Assembly: GCA_035711865.1 (NCBI GenBank)
Contig: DASTBT010000154.1
Span: 1 to 44,586, forward strand
Direction: 5' to 3'
Origin: JAOUEA01 sp035711865
GTDB taxonomy: Bacteria > Actinomycetota > UBA4738 > HRBIN12
Length of the DNA: 44,586 nucleotides
Shown one piece after another: positions 1 through 8,104 of the stretch. The notes under the pieces were generated by a model. That model saw only the letters and a program-made list of their open reading frames with translations, was not told the origin of the DNA and ran no database searches. Each line of letters begins with the position of its first letter. Positions within the stretch are counted from its first letter, which is position 1. The position numbers and the translations under genes were made by a program.

Positions 1-57
1 AGCCGATCGCTCGCCACCCGAGCCGACCGGCCATGCGCGAGAGCCCTGAGCTTCAGG

Positions 58-801
58 CTAGCGGCCGGTGAGCGAGAAGTGCATGTAATCCTTCAGCGTG
101 ACCCAGTCGCCGCCCCACTCCCAGCCGATCCTGGCGAACGAGCGGACCACGACGTCGCCACGGTGGATCATGCCGGGCTCGTGCCGCGATCGGTCCGTGT
201 ACGGCTTCGCCGCGCGCCGGAGCACCGATCCGTCGGAGCGCACGTAGGGATTCTCGAGCGGATTGATGTCGATCGCCCATCCGTAGGAGTGGTGGGAGAG
301 CGAGCCGGGGTTGCCCGTCGCCGGCCGGCAGTTGAACGACGAGGAACGGTCGTGCGTGCTGAACCAGTCACGCCGAACGGGCGGTCGGTAGCGCGGGGGC
401 AGCGCGATGTGACGGATCGGGAACCGGGCATCGAACAATCGCCGGAAGACCCAGAGCACGTCGCGCGCCACGGCCTCGTGCACGATGAGCGGCCCCGACC
501 GCACGCGCCCCTGGAGGTTCCAGTAGCTGACGAGCACGTGACGCAGATCGTCGATCCCCACCGGGCACCCGGGGTGCCAGTTCCGGCCGACCAATCGTTC
601 CCGCAGGAAGGGCCCGATCCGGAACACCCCTCCCTCGAACCGCGTGTTCGACCGCCCCGAAGGTGCGGCCGGCCCGGCCGTCGGGTGGCCGGCGGCGGGG
701 CGAACGGCGGCGGGTGTGCCGGGTCGGACGACGACGGGCGTGATCGCATCGGCGCCGACGACGGCCGCCGACGCGACCGCCACCACGGCGCCGGCGACCA
801 C
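58..801 (-). CDS. M15-family D,D-carboxypeptidase / peptidoglycan peptidase, exported
   Basis: Predicted zinc peptidase acting on peptidoglycan cross-links or stem peptides outside the membrane. The 247-residue product starts with a hydrophobic Ala/Val-rich segment (about residues 2-20) that looks like a signal anchor, then a Pro/Ala-rich linker and an M15C-type domain. The signature S-x-H-x-x-G-x-A-x-D is present (S169, H171, G174, A176, D178), and a further zinc-ligand His lies in DYMHFS (H241). The called start is GTG at 801. The frame stays open upstream with basic residues but no ATG/GTG, so the true n-region may be longer. It stands alone, divergent from the pyruvate-kinase-like gene. 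The family is clear; the exact substrate bond is not. Confidence 0.82.
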   Translation of the reverse strand: MVAGAVVAVASAAVVGADAITPVVVRPGTPAAVRPAAGHPTAGPAAPSGRSNTRFEGGVFRIGPFLRERLVGRNWHPGCPVGIDDLRHVLVSYWNLQGRVRSGPLIVHEAVARDVLWVFRRLFDARFPIRHIALPPRYRPPVRRDWFSTHDRSSSFNCRPATGNPGSLSHHSYGWAIDINPLENPYVRSDGSVLRRAAKPYTDRSRHEPGMIHRGDVVVRSFARIGWEWGGDWVTLKDYMHFSLTGR

Positions 802-982
802 GATGCCGGTGAGGCGCCTGATGGTGCGATGGTACGGCTCGCGCGCAGTCGGAGTCCGAGGGACTAGGTCGTTCGCCGTCGCGAGGGCGCTGGACGGCCC
901 TCGTCAACAGCCGTCCCGTCCGTCAACATGGGCGACGGCGGTATCGTGACCGGCCATGAGACACGTCCCCCCGGAGGTCCCC

Positions 983-2002
983 GTGAAGATCCAGATCCTC
1001 TGCACGCTCGGCCCGGCGTCCATGCGCCCCGAGATCATCCGTGAGCTCGACGCGCGCAACGTCGACCTGTTCCGCATCAACCTCTCTCACACACCGCTCG
1101 AGCGTGTGGAACCCGCGATCGAGCTGATCCAGGGGTGCTCGTCCACCCCGATCTGCCTGGACACCGAGGGCGCGCAGGTGAGGTGCGGCGAGGTGGCCGA
1201 CGGGGTCGTGCTCGAGGAGGGGAGCGAGATCGATCTCGTCGCGGACCGCGTCGTCGGCTCCACGGCGTCGGTGACGCTGTGGCCGGCCACGCTCTTCGAG
1301 GCGTTGACCGTGGGCAGCCTCCTGGAGATCGACTTCGACGGCGCCAGGCTCCGGGTCACCGACGTCGCCGAACGCAGAGCGCGCGCACAGGTCACGAGCA
1401 CCGGCCGCATGCGATCCAACAAGGGCGTCACCGTCGCTCCACCTCCGGAGCTCCCCGCGCTCTCGGAGAAGGACGAGGCGGCGATCGAGGTGGGTGCCCG
1501 ACACGGCATCGCCGACTACGCCCTCTCGTTCGCGAGCAACGCCGACGAGGTGGCCCGCATCCGCTCGCTCGCACCCCAGGGTGCGAGCATCATCGCCAAG
1601 ATCGAGAGCCGTGTCGGCGTGCGGAACATGGACGCGATCATCGACGCGGCCGACGCGGTCCTGATCGACCGCGGCGACCTCTCACGGGAGGTCCCGTTCG
1701 AGCTCGTGCCCTACTACCAGAAGACGATCATCCGGCACGCGAACCGCTGGAACCGCCCGGTCTACGTCGCGACGAACCTGCTCGAGTCGATGGTCACGAG
1801 CCGCGTGCCGACGATCGCAGAGTCCAACGACATCGCCAACACCCTGCTCGACGGGGTGCACGGCCTCGTGCTGGCCGCCGAGACGGCGGTCGGGATCGAC
1901 CCGGTCGCGTCGGTCGACATGGTGCTCCGAGGCATCGGTGCGTTCGAACGCTCCACGCAGATCCGTCTCGAGGACGACGAGCTGGAGCTGCCGGCTCAGT
2001 AG
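983..2002 (+). CDS. Short pyruvate-kinase-like protein
   Basis: Shows the pyruvate kinase (beta/alpha)8 barrel with inserted B domain: N-terminal TLGPAS and FRINLSH, central IIAKIES (catalytic Lys and metal-binding Glu), then a RGDL motif and the ATNLLESM...AETAVG block. At 339 residues it stops right after the barrel, so it lacks the C-terminal allosteric domain of canonical enzymes (about 470 residues). The Q of the usual ATQMLESM is N here. I chose GTG 983 because GGAGG (973-977) sits 5 bases upstream; an ATG at 956 has no ribosome site. It may be a catabolic pyruvate kinase or a PEP-binding paralogue of different specificity. No neighbour gives a pathway. Confidence 0.8.
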   Translation: MKIQILCTLGPASMRPEIIRELDARNVDLFRINLSHTPLERVEPAIELIQGCSSTPICLDTEGAQVRCGEVADGVVLEEGSEIDLVADRVVGSTASVTLWPATLFEALTVGSLLEIDFDGARLRVTDVAERRARAQVTSTGRMRSNKGVTVAPPPELPALSEKDEAAIEVGARHGIADYALSFASNADEVARIRSLAPQGASIIAKIESRVGVRNMDAIIDAADAVLIDRGDLSREVPFELVPYYQKTIIRHANRWNRPVYVATNLLESMVTSRVPTIAESNDIANTLLDGVHGLVLAAETAVGIDPVASVDMVLRGIGAFERSTQIRLEDDELELPAQ

Positions 2003-2025
2003 CCGACCGCCCGGGCGCTCCGGGT

Positions 2026-2634
2026 CTACCCGCCCGTCGGGCGGCGGTCCTGCCGCACGTGATCCTGCTCGGACTCCTGCCAGACCTCCTCGACGTTCTC
2101 GACGTTGAACCCGTACTCGAAGACGAGCGTGCCTCCGTAGGCGGCTCCGAACAGCACGAGGACCGCGGCGAGCACCGACAGCACGAGCCAGGCCATCTGG
2201 GTCTGGGCTTCGTCGAAGGCCGGGATCCGCAGCAACAGGTCGACGAGCGTGATCAGGGTGACCGTGACCATCACGGTCGCGTGCCAGTTGATCGTGCGCC
2301 ATACCTGCGTTCGCTTGGCGCGGCCGATCGGCCCCGACCTTCGGTCACGCGGGATCCCCTTCCACCAGTCGAGGAAGCCGGTGAGCGCGGCGCCCAGGCT
2401 CACGACGAACCCGGCCACCATCACGAACGTGGCCGCCGCGAAGAAGTCCTGCGCCTTCGCATCGTCGGCCGGCGAGAGGTACGAGATCAGATCGAAGACC
2501 GCCGCCAGCGAGTAACAGACGATGGGGAAGTCGGTGAGCGGCGGGTGGAACGGTTTGCCGGTGAATCCCCTCAGCCCCTGGGACCGGCGTCCCTTCAGGC
2601 TCCAGGTCGGGCGGATCGAGAAGATCTTCGGCAT
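2026..2634 (-). CDS. DUF2231-family integral membrane protein
   Basis: A 202-residue membrane protein with the DUF2231 signature near the N terminus (GKPFHPPLTDFPI followed by a membrane helix) and about four transmembrane segments (roughly residues 37-55, 65-90, 115-135 and 145-168), ending in a charged cytoplasmic tail. Members are found in many bacteria, sometimes next to haem- or redox-linked genes, but no biochemical function is established. A ribosome site GGAAGGAG lies just before the ATG. The gene is convergent with the pyruvate-kinase-like gene, only 23 bp between stops. A small GC-rich inverted repeat at 2030-2044, within the last codons, could end both transcripts weakly. Confidence 0.75.
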   Translation of the reverse strand: MPKIFSIRPTWSLKGRRSQGLRGFTGKPFHPPLTDFPIVCYSLAAVFDLISYLSPADDAKAQDFFAAATFVMVAGFVVSLGAALTGFLDWWKGIPRDRRSGPIGRAKRTQVWRTINWHATVMVTVTLITLVDLLLRIPAFDEAQTQMAWLVLSVLAAVLVLFGAAYGGTLVFEYGFNVENVEEVWQESEQDHVRQDRRPTGG

Positions 2635-2712
2635 GGGCCCTCCTTCCCTTCTCGGGAGGAGTCAACCGCATACGGAAGCTCCGTGCACGGGTTCGCTCCG
2701 TGCCGTCCTGGA

Positions 2713-3234
2713 TCAGTAGCCGGGCCGCCCCGTGCCTTTCTCGGTCACGGCCTCGCCCGAGGCGTCGACGACGTACCAGACGTCGCCGATGGCCTGACCC
2801 TTCGTGTCGCCGGGAGCCTGGTCGGAGGCGAAGTAGTAGAGGGGGTGACCGTCGTAGGTCACCTGCATCTCACCGTCGTCGCGTTCGGTCGTGCCGAGTA
2901 GGGCCTCGTCGGCGCCCTCGCCGGCGGTCGGCGCCTCGGCGACCAGTGGGGGCCACGTCGCGGCGCAGTCGTCGTAGCAGGTGCTCGAGCCGCCGGTGTC
3001 GGACTCGAAAAGGTACAGGCTGATCCCCTCCGCGTCGACGAGGATCGATCCGAGATCCGAGTCGGCCACGGCCACGGTGCCCTCGGCGGGGGCGTCGGAC
3101 CGGGGGCTGGCGGCGGACTCCGCGGCCGGGGATCCCTGTGCCGGAGCATCGCCACCGCCGTCGTCGGCGCACGCGGCGAGCATCGTCGCGAACGCCAACC
3201 CGATCGCGACCGACCGCATCGCTCCGATCCTCAT
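2713..3234 (-). CDS. Lipoprotein with two COG4315-type secreted repeats
   Basis: A 173-residue exported lipoprotein. The start at 3234 is preceded by GGAAGGAG at normal spacing and gives a basic, hydrophobic signal with lipobox LAAC, followed by an acidic/Ala-Pro linker. The mature part has two Lipoprotein_15-type repeats (DAEGISLYLFESD and TYDGHPLYYFASD) around a C-x(3)-C pair within TCYDDCAATWPP. Members of this family are small secreted beta proteins of unknown role. The frame stays open much further upstream, but that part overlaps the divergent sigma gene in antisense and lacks a signal peptide. Divergent layout with the ECF sigma factor suggests it may belong to that regulon, which is inference. 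Confidence 0.85.
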   Translation of the reverse strand: MRIGAMRSVAIGLAFATMLAACADDGGGDAPAQGSPAAESAASPRSDAPAEGTVAVADSDLGSILVDAEGISLYLFESDTGGSSTCYDDCAATWPPLVAEAPTAGEGADEALLGTTERDDGEMQVTYDGHPLYYFASDQAPGDTKGQAIGDVWYVVDASGEAVTEKGTGRPGY

Positions 3235-3336
3235 GGTCGTCGTCTCCTTCCGCCGGGCCGTCGTGACGTCGTCGGGGATACGGGCTCCGCACCGAGCGCG
3301 TTCAACCCCGTCCGAGATCGAACCGTCGGGACGCGG

Positions 3337-3358
3337 GGCCCGTACCCTGGAACGGGCC
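3337..3358 (+). promoter_or_regulatory. Perfect inverted repeat abutting the sigma-factor start codon
   Basis: GGCCCGT (3337-3343) and ACGGGCC (3352-3358) form a perfect 7-bp inverted repeat with an 8-base loop that ends on the base before the ATG at 3359. No Shine-Dalgarno sequence is visible in front of this start. The hairpin could limit ribosome access or be a DNA operator; neither is shown. Confidence 0.4.
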
Positions 3359-3904
3359 ATGGGCGCAGCACGCTTCGATCTCGACGAGCGCGGCATCAGG
3401 ACCGCGTACTCGGCGCACGCCGGGGAGATGTTCGGCTTCGCGGTGCGGTCGCTCAACGACCACGGCCTGGCCGAGGAAGCCGTGCAGGAGACGTTCGTGC
3501 GGGCATGGAGGTTCGGCGACCGGTTCGACCCTCAGCTCGGCAGCCTCCGTGGCTGGCTCTTCGCGATCCTGCGGCACGTGGTCATCGACATGGCTCGGGC
3601 GCGCGCGATCTGGCCCGAGCCCGCGTCCGACGAGACGATCGAAGGTTCGATCGACGGCGCCGTCTCGGCGGAGGACCGGTTGGAACAGGCGTTGCTCGCC
3701 TGGCAGATCGAGGAGGCATTGCGGCGCATCGGCGAGGACCATCGGCGCGTGGTGCTCGAGACGTACTTTAGGCGGCGCCCGTACGCGGAGGTCGCGTCGG
3801 AGCTCGGCATCCCCGAGGGCACGGTCAAGAGCCGCGTGTACTACGCCTTGCGGGCGCTGAGGCTCGCCCTGGAGGAGATGGGCTGGGATGACCGCTCGTC
3901 CTGA
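3359..3904 (+). CDS. ECF-type RNA polymerase sigma factor
   Basis: A 181-residue sigma-70 group 4 factor that directs RNA polymerase to a specific promoter set. Region 2 spans about residues 15-85 (AEEAVQETFVRAWRF, then GSLRGWLFAILRHVVID, the -10 recognition helix area). Region 4 spans about 125-175 with the helix-turn-helix YAEVASELGIPEGTVKSRVYYALRALR. It resembles SigK/SigL-like factors paired with RskA anti-sigma proteins. The open frame extends 126 codons upstream, but that part is antisense to the lipoprotein and unlike any sigma factor, so ATG 3359 is used. It overlaps the anti-sigma gene by 17 bp, a usual sign of translational coupling. Confidence 0.9.
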   Translation: MGAARFDLDERGIRTAYSAHAGEMFGFAVRSLNDHGLAEEAVQETFVRAWRFGDRFDPQLGSLRGWLFAILRHVVIDMARARAIWPEPASDETIEGSIDGAVSAEDRLEQALLAWQIEEALRRIGEDHRRVVLETYFRRRPYAEVASELGIPEGTVKSRVYYALRALRLALEEMGWDDRSS

Positions 3905-4568
3905 CGACCACGTGCGTCCGCTGCTGGGCGCGTTCGTGCTGGGTCACCTCGAGCCCGCCGACATCACCGCGGTGCGCGCCCATCTCGAAGGCTGTGCCGC
4001 GTGCCGGGTGGAGGCGGCCGAGCTGGCGGCGGTCGCCGGGTTGTTGCCGATGGCCGATCCCGAGCGCCTGGGCACGCCGGCCGAACCCCCCCGAGCGATG
4101 CTCGACCAGGTGCTCACCCGGATCGAACGGGAGCGTGGCGTCCTCGGTCGGGCTCGTCGGCGCTCCGTCGCGGTCCGCGTCGGAGCCGTGGCCGCGGTAC
4201 TCGCACTCGTGGCCGTCGTCGGGCAGGTGGCGCTCGGACCGTCCGAGCCGTCGGGCGGCGAGGTGGTGGCCCTCACCGCGGCCCGGCCCGGCGTGCTGGG
4301 AGAAGCCGTGCTGCACGAGGACCCGACCAGCACGTGGGTCGAGATCACCACCTCCGGACTCTCCTCGGGTGAGACCTACGCCGTGTGGTTCGAGGAGGCT
4401 GGCACGGGGGATCGTTCGCCGCTGGGCACGTTCGTCGGGGTCGAGGGCGATCTCTACATCAGCCTCTACTCGACGCTGCCACGAGAGCACGTCGCCTCGA
4501 TCGGTGTGAGCACGCCCGACGGGTCCACGGTGATGGAAGGCCGCGTGCCGGTACCCGTGGTCTCCTAG
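3888..4568 (+). CDS. Anti-sigma factor, RskA-like with zinc-binding N terminus
   Basis: A 226-residue single-pass membrane regulator expected to hold the preceding sigma factor inactive. The N-terminal cytoplasmic ZAS-like motif is AHLEGCAACR (H32, C36, C39). A transmembrane helix follows a basic stretch (about residues 97-115). The outer part matches the RskA C-terminal domain (WVEITTSGL, ETYAVWFEE, a beta-rich fold). The start overlaps the sigma gene, as is normal for such pairs. The inducing signal and release protease cannot be read from the sequence. Confidence 0.88.
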   Translation: MTARPDDHVRPLLGAFVLGHLEPADITAVRAHLEGCAACRVEAAELAAVAGLLPMADPERLGTPAEPPRAMLDQVLTRIERERGVLGRARRRSVAVRVGAVAAVLALVAVVGQVALGPSEPSGGEVVALTAARPGVLGEAVLHEDPTSTWVEITTSGLSSGETYAVWFEEAGTGDRSPLGTFVGVEGDLYISLYSTLPREHVASIGVSTPDGSTVMEGRVPVPVVS

Positions 4569-4650
4569 CGATCGGAACCTCGCCGCGCCCTCTTGCGCCC
4601 GTGGAGATCGCCGCGCAACGATGTCCCGGTTCCGAGGACGGGAGGTCGAC

Positions 4651-5493
4651 GTGCGTATCAAGGTGATCGCGGTGCTCGCCGCGGCGTCACTCGTGACCGG
4701 AGGCTACGTGGTGGGGCTCGCCGGGGCCCGCCGCGGAGGCGGTGACGCCACGACGCTGCCCGGCTTCTCGCGGGTGGTGAGCCTCAGCCACATCAACGCG
4801 CCCAGGCGCACGCCGCTGTTCCCCGGCGATCCGGCGTTCACGCTCAGGACCGTGGCGACGGTGCCCGACGACGGCTTCTACATGCAGTACGTGCGCGAGG
4901 GCGAGCACACCGGCACGCACTACAGCGCTCCGTGCCACTTCCGAGAGGGGAAGGCCTGCGCCGGGGACCTCGATGTCGGCGACTACCTGCTGCCCGCCGT
5001 CGTCATCGACGTCCGTGACGAGGTCGCTTCGAACGCGAACCATGTCGTCACCACGGCCGACCTGCAGCAGTGGGAGGCGGATCACGGCCAGATGCCCGAG
5101 GGTGCGGCGGTGCTCCTGTGGACCGGATGCGACCGGTTCTGGGGGCCAGAGCTGGCGCGGGACGAGCCCACCTACTACAACTGCGGCCAATCGGGTTCGA
5201 GGTTCAGCCAGCCCGGGTTCTCCCGGTGGGCGGTTCGGTGGTTGATCGAGACGGCCGTGTTGGGCCGGCGCGGGGCGCTCGGGTCGGACACGTTCGGCCC
5301 CGACCCCTCGAGCGACGTCTCGTTCACCCCGTCGTGGCTGACGCTCAACCGCCATCGATTCACGCTGGAGAACCTCACGCACCTCGGGAAGATGCCCGCG
5401 GTCGGCGGATGGGTCGTGATCGGGGGACCGAGGAACCATCGGGGTTCGGGAGCGGCGAGCACGATCTTCGGGCTGGTGCCGTCCGAGACCTGA
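4651..5493 (+). CDS. Exported cyclase-family (kynurenine-formamidase-like) metal hydrolase
   Basis: A 280-residue PF04199 (cyclase/kynurenine formamidase) protein with an N-terminal hydrophobic segment (about residues 2-25). GTG 4651 is chosen because GGAGG lies 5 bases upstream (4641-4645) and it starts the signal segment directly; an ATG at 4621 is the alternative. The family metal site H-x-G-T-H-x-D-x-P-x-H appears as HTGTHYSAPCH, so the usual Asp is Ser. Members hydrolyse formyl-amides, cyclic amides or lactones with a divalent metal. The Ser substitution and export distinguish it from the cytoplasmic relative at 27739. Substrate unknown. Confidence 0.75.
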   Translation: MRIKVIAVLAAASLVTGGYVVGLAGARRGGGDATTLPGFSRVVSLSHINAPRRTPLFPGDPAFTLRTVATVPDDGFYMQYVREGEHTGTHYSAPCHFREGKACAGDLDVGDYLLPAVVIDVRDEVASNANHVVTTADLQQWEADHGQMPEGAAVLLWTGCDRFWGPELARDEPTYYNCGQSGSRFSQPGFSRWAVRWLIETAVLGRRGALGSDTFGPDPSSDVSFTPSWLTLNRHRFTLENLTHLGKMPAVGGWVVIGGPRNHRGSGAASTIFGLVPSET

Positions 5494-5519
5494 GCCTCGC
5501 CTCGGTTGGGGCGAGGCTC
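5492..5519. terminator. Bidirectional intrinsic terminator hairpin
   Basis: GAGCCTCGCC (5492-5501) and GGCGAGGCTC (5510-5519) form a perfect 10-bp stem with an 8-base loop. It fills the whole gap between the stop codons of two convergent genes. There is no long U tract, as is common in high-GC genomes. Confidence 0.8.
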
Positions 5520-5809
5520 TCAGGCGCCGTCGGGAGGGCGGAGGACGAATCGATCTCCCGCGCCCGTCATCTCGGCGTCGAGCACGGCGCCGTCGACCTG
5601 GATGGCCAGTTCGGGTGCGACGAAGACGTCGACACCGTCGGCCTGCGTCGGTACGTCGGCCTCCGTCGGACCGTCGATCGCCGTGAGCACGATGCGGGTC
5701 GAGCCGTCGTCGGTGGGACGAGCGACCAGGCGGATCGCTTCTCCCGTGATCTCCTCCCGGCGAGGATCTCCCGAAACAAGGTCGCAGCATGGTCCGTCAC
5801 GAGCAGCAT
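5520..5809 (-). pseudogene. HesB/IscA-like small protein gene with an apparent -1 frameshift
   Basis: Two overlapping minus-strand frames together make one HesB-like protein. From ATG 5809 the frame reads MLLVTDHAATLFREILAG, the usual N terminus of small HesB/Fe-S-biosynthesis-like proteins. It then degenerates into Arg/Ser-rich nonsense. The expected continuation (RREEITGEAIRLVARP ... VFVAPELAIQVDGAVLDAE ... RFVLRPP) is in the neighbouring frame down to the TGA at 5520. The switch point is at about 5757-5761, in a run of C/G bases (GCCGGGAGG): one extra C restores a single frame of about 96 codons. No IscA-type cysteines are present, so this would be a HesB-fold protein without the cluster ligands. 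It is either a real frameshift or a one-base sequencing/assembly error. Confidence 0.65.
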
Positions 5810-5992
5810 CAGATCTCCTCTCCTGCGATCGCCTGCGGTCGCCGGAGGTCGGTTGCAAGCACGGGCAGGCGCGGATCGTTCCCCGTCCAGGGTTGCGGGG
5901 CCGTCCTTCCCCGAGAGGCTTCCGATCGAAACGTCACGCGAGGACGACGCAGCCCTCGCACCCGATCCGAGCGGGTGGATCGCCGATGGACG

Positions 5993-6934
5993 CTACGAGG
6001 TCGATGCGGGCATCGGCGGGGCCGCCGGGGCCTCGGGCGTCGCCGGGGCGGGCGCCGAACGGCGCATCGCCACCCACAACACACCCAGTCCGAAGATCGC
6101 GGCGACGATCCACACGAGGCCGCCGATGACGGGGATCAACGCCAACAGCCGCAGGATGCCCCAGCCCGCCAGGAACGCCACGAAGCGCGATCTCGGCCAT
6201 GCGACGAGCCTGCGGCCGAGCACATGCGCGCCCGCCACGTACCCGATCGTGTACAGCAGGGCGAGCGCGAGCAGCAGGAACAACCCGAGCGGGATGGCCA
6301 CGACGATCGCCACCAGCAAGACGGCGACGACCGGCAGCAGGAAGAACGCGACCGCGCCGAACCCGATCGCCGCCCCCGTCTGGGAGCGGGCGGCGTCGTG
6401 GATCGCCCGGTCGAGCCCCGGAGCGAGGGCGAGCAGGAACAGCCCGAGCAGCAACGTCGAGATCGAGTAGCCGACCCACCAGGCGAATCGGCTCGCGAAG
6501 CCGAAGGTCGCCCAGTCGAACTCGGCGCCGACGCGGCGTTGCTCGCCTCCGATCGTCGCTCCGTCCTCGACGGTCGGGGACTCGACCGTGACGAGGTTGC
6601 CTTCGATCGTCGCGCCCGACCGCACCACCACCGATCCGTTGAATACGACGACGTCCCGCCCCACCGTCCCCGAGACGACCACGGGGCCGTTGAAGACCAC
6701 GAGGCTCTCGCGGACGGTGCCGTCGACCGTGGCCGGTCCGTCGAAGATCACCGCGCTGCCCACCGTCTCGCCCTCGGTCACCATCAGGCTTCCGGTCAGC
6801 ACGACCAGGTCGTCGCGGGAGTCGACATCCTGCGCCTGCGCCGGGCCGGCGATCAGGACGAGCGCTGCGACGATGCCGGCGATCAGGAGAACGCTGGCAC
6901 GCCCGGTGTGATTGTGGCGCAATCGTGGACGCAT
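5993..6934 (-). CDS. Polymer-forming (bactofilin-like) domain fused to a multi-pass membrane domain
   Basis: A 313-residue membrane protein. A signal-like helix (about residues 13-34, ending AQAQD) leads into a repetitive right-handed beta-helix-like region (about 40-130) with recurring VV-x-G-x-V-x-G turns such as VVFNGPVVVSGTVGRDVV, as in bactofilins and polymer-forming cytoskeletal proteins. Four or five transmembrane helices follow (about 150-275), then an Ala/Pro-rich tail. The beta-helix is predicted to be outside the membrane here, unlike cytoplasmic bactofilins. It may act as an envelope scaffold; no function is established. Divergent from the ArfB-like gene. Confidence 0.72.
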   Translation of the reverse strand: MRPRLRHNHTGRASVLLIAGIVAALVLIAGPAQAQDVDSRDDLVVLTGSLMVTEGETVGSAVIFDGPATVDGTVRESLVVFNGPVVVSGTVGRDVVVFNGSVVVRSGATIEGNLVTVESPTVEDGATIGGEQRRVGAEFDWATFGFASRFAWWVGYSISTLLLGLFLLALAPGLDRAIHDAARSQTGAAIGFGAVAFFLLPVVAVLLVAIVVAIPLGLFLLLALALLYTIGYVAGAHVLGRRLVAWPRSRFVAFLAGWGILRLLALIPVIGGLVWIVAAIFGLGVLWVAMRRSAPAPATPEAPAAPPMPASTS

Positions 6935-7048
6935 GGACCCCTCCGTCGTTCGACCCTTCCGACCCTACGGCGGCTCCGGGCTCCTCGCAACCTGAGCGCG
7001 CCACGGCTGCGGGTGGGTTTGCGGGAGGTGCACGTCATACTGAACGGG

Positions 7049-7474
7049 ATGGCCGGACCGCTCCGCGTGACCGACTCGGTCGTGGTTCCCGAGCGGGAAC
7101 TGCGCTGGCGCTTCAGCCGGTCCCCGGGACCCGGAGGGCAGTCGGTGAACACCGCCGAGTCCCGGGTCGAGCTCAGCCTCGACATCACGGCCACGACCGC
7201 GCTCGGGCCCGCCCTGCGTGCGCGAGCCCTCGGGCGGCTCGATCGGCGGCTCGTCGACGGGGTGCTCACGGTCGACGCGTCGGAGCATCGGTCGCAGCTG
7301 CGGAACCGTGAGGCCGCCCGCGACCGCATGGCCGAGACGCTTCGGGAAGCGATCGCGCCGCCGCCCCGACCGCGCCGGCCAACGAAGGCGACCCGCGCCT
7401 CGGTCGAACGACGGCTGGCCGAGAAGAAGCGGCGGGCGCGCACGAAACGGCTGCGGCGCCCGGACGAGGACTGA
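7049..7474 (+). CDS. arfB: ArfB/YaeJ-like peptidyl-tRNA hydrolase (GGQ protein)
   Basis: A 141-residue class-I release-factor-like hydrolase that frees peptides from stalled ribosomes without a stop codon. It has the catalytic GGQ in SPGPGGQSVNT followed by the conserved ESRVEL, and a basic C-terminal tail (KKRRARTKRLRRP) that in this family enters the mRNA channel. Length matches ArfB. The frame runs open far upstream because it is antisense to the membrane protein; ATG 7049 is the first start that gives the family N terminus (RVTDSVVVPERELRWRFSRSPG). The release-factor codon-recognition domains are absent. Confidence 0.88.
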   Translation: MAGPLRVTDSVVVPERELRWRFSRSPGPGGQSVNTAESRVELSLDITATTALGPALRARALGRLDRRLVDGVLTVDASEHRSQLRNREAARDRMAETLREAIAPPPRPRRPTKATRASVERRLAEKKRRARTKRLRRPDED

Positions 7475-7516
7475 GCGGCCTGACCCGTACCGCGAGCTGC
7501 ACGTAAGCTGTGCGGC

Positions 7517-8086
7517 ATGCGACGGCCCGCCGCCCTGCTGTTGGCCTCGATCGTGGGGATGTCGCTGCTCGCCGGCACGACGCCGGCCGCGGCGGCCGAG
7601 TACCAGGCCGACGCCTGGATCAAGCTCTGCGGGTTGAGCACGGGGTGCACGATCGATCCGCTTCCGCACCCGTGGAAGGGCCGGAACGTCTACAACGGAA
7701 CGGCCGCGAAGCAGACGGTCGCGGTTCGCCTGGAAGACGGCGAGGGCGCTCGATTCTGGGTCACCGTGCAGAACGACGGCGACCGGCCCGACACCCTCAC
7801 GGTTCATGGGTGCACGGGCACGCGCCACTTCACGCTGAACGCGGTGCTGATGGGCAAACACAAGCGCCCGAGCTGGAGGGCCCGCAACGTCACGAAGGCC
7901 TTCAGGCAGGGCACGCTGTCGTTCGACCTGCCTCCCGCGTCCGAGGGCAAGAAGAAGGTGTTCACCGTCAACATCGTCGCGAGCACCCATCGCGAAGGCA
8001 TCTCCTACACGTGCACGATCCGTGTGCGTTCGGCCGGGCGATGGGGCGCGCGCGACACCGTCGCCGCGAGACTGACCACCTACTGA
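7517..8086 (+). CDS. Secreted protein of unknown function
   Basis: A 189-residue protein with a clear Sec signal peptide (residues 1-26: MRRPAALLLASIVG, then an Ala-rich cleavage region before EYQADAW). The mature part has four cysteines (in LCGLSTGC, HGCTG and YTCTI), a predicted beta-rich fold and an Arg/Lys-rich middle. I do not recognise the family. Alternating beta strands (KQTVAVRLEDG, ARFWVTVQNDGDRPDTL, KKVFTVNIVAS) suggest a small immunoglobulin-like extracellular domain with two disulfides; this is inference. It sits 18 bp before osmC-like 8105, so the two may be co-transcribed. Confidence 0.7.
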   Translation: MRRPAALLLASIVGMSLLAGTTPAAAAEYQADAWIKLCGLSTGCTIDPLPHPWKGRNVYNGTAAKQTVAVRLEDGEGARFWVTVQNDGDRPDTLTVHGCTGTRHFTLNAVLMGKHKRPSWRARNVTKAFRQGTLSFDLPPASEGKKKVFTVNIVASTHREGISYTCTIRVRSAGRWGARDTVAARLTTY

Positions 8087-8104
8087 GCGAAGGAGACGAC
8101 AGCC

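Noticed and set aside
1135..2901. Plus-strand open frame of 588 codons
   Set aside because: It covers the pyruvate-kinase-like gene in another frame and the antisense of DUF2231; Arg-rich shadow.
5070..6470. Plus-strand open frame of 466 codons
   Set aside because: It crosses the cyclase gene out of frame, the terminator hairpin and the antisense of two genes, with no family resemblance.
7475..7516. Hairpin between the ArfB-like and secreted protein genes
   Set aside because: The candidate arms (AGCTGCAC / AGCTGTGC) do not pair as inverted repeats.
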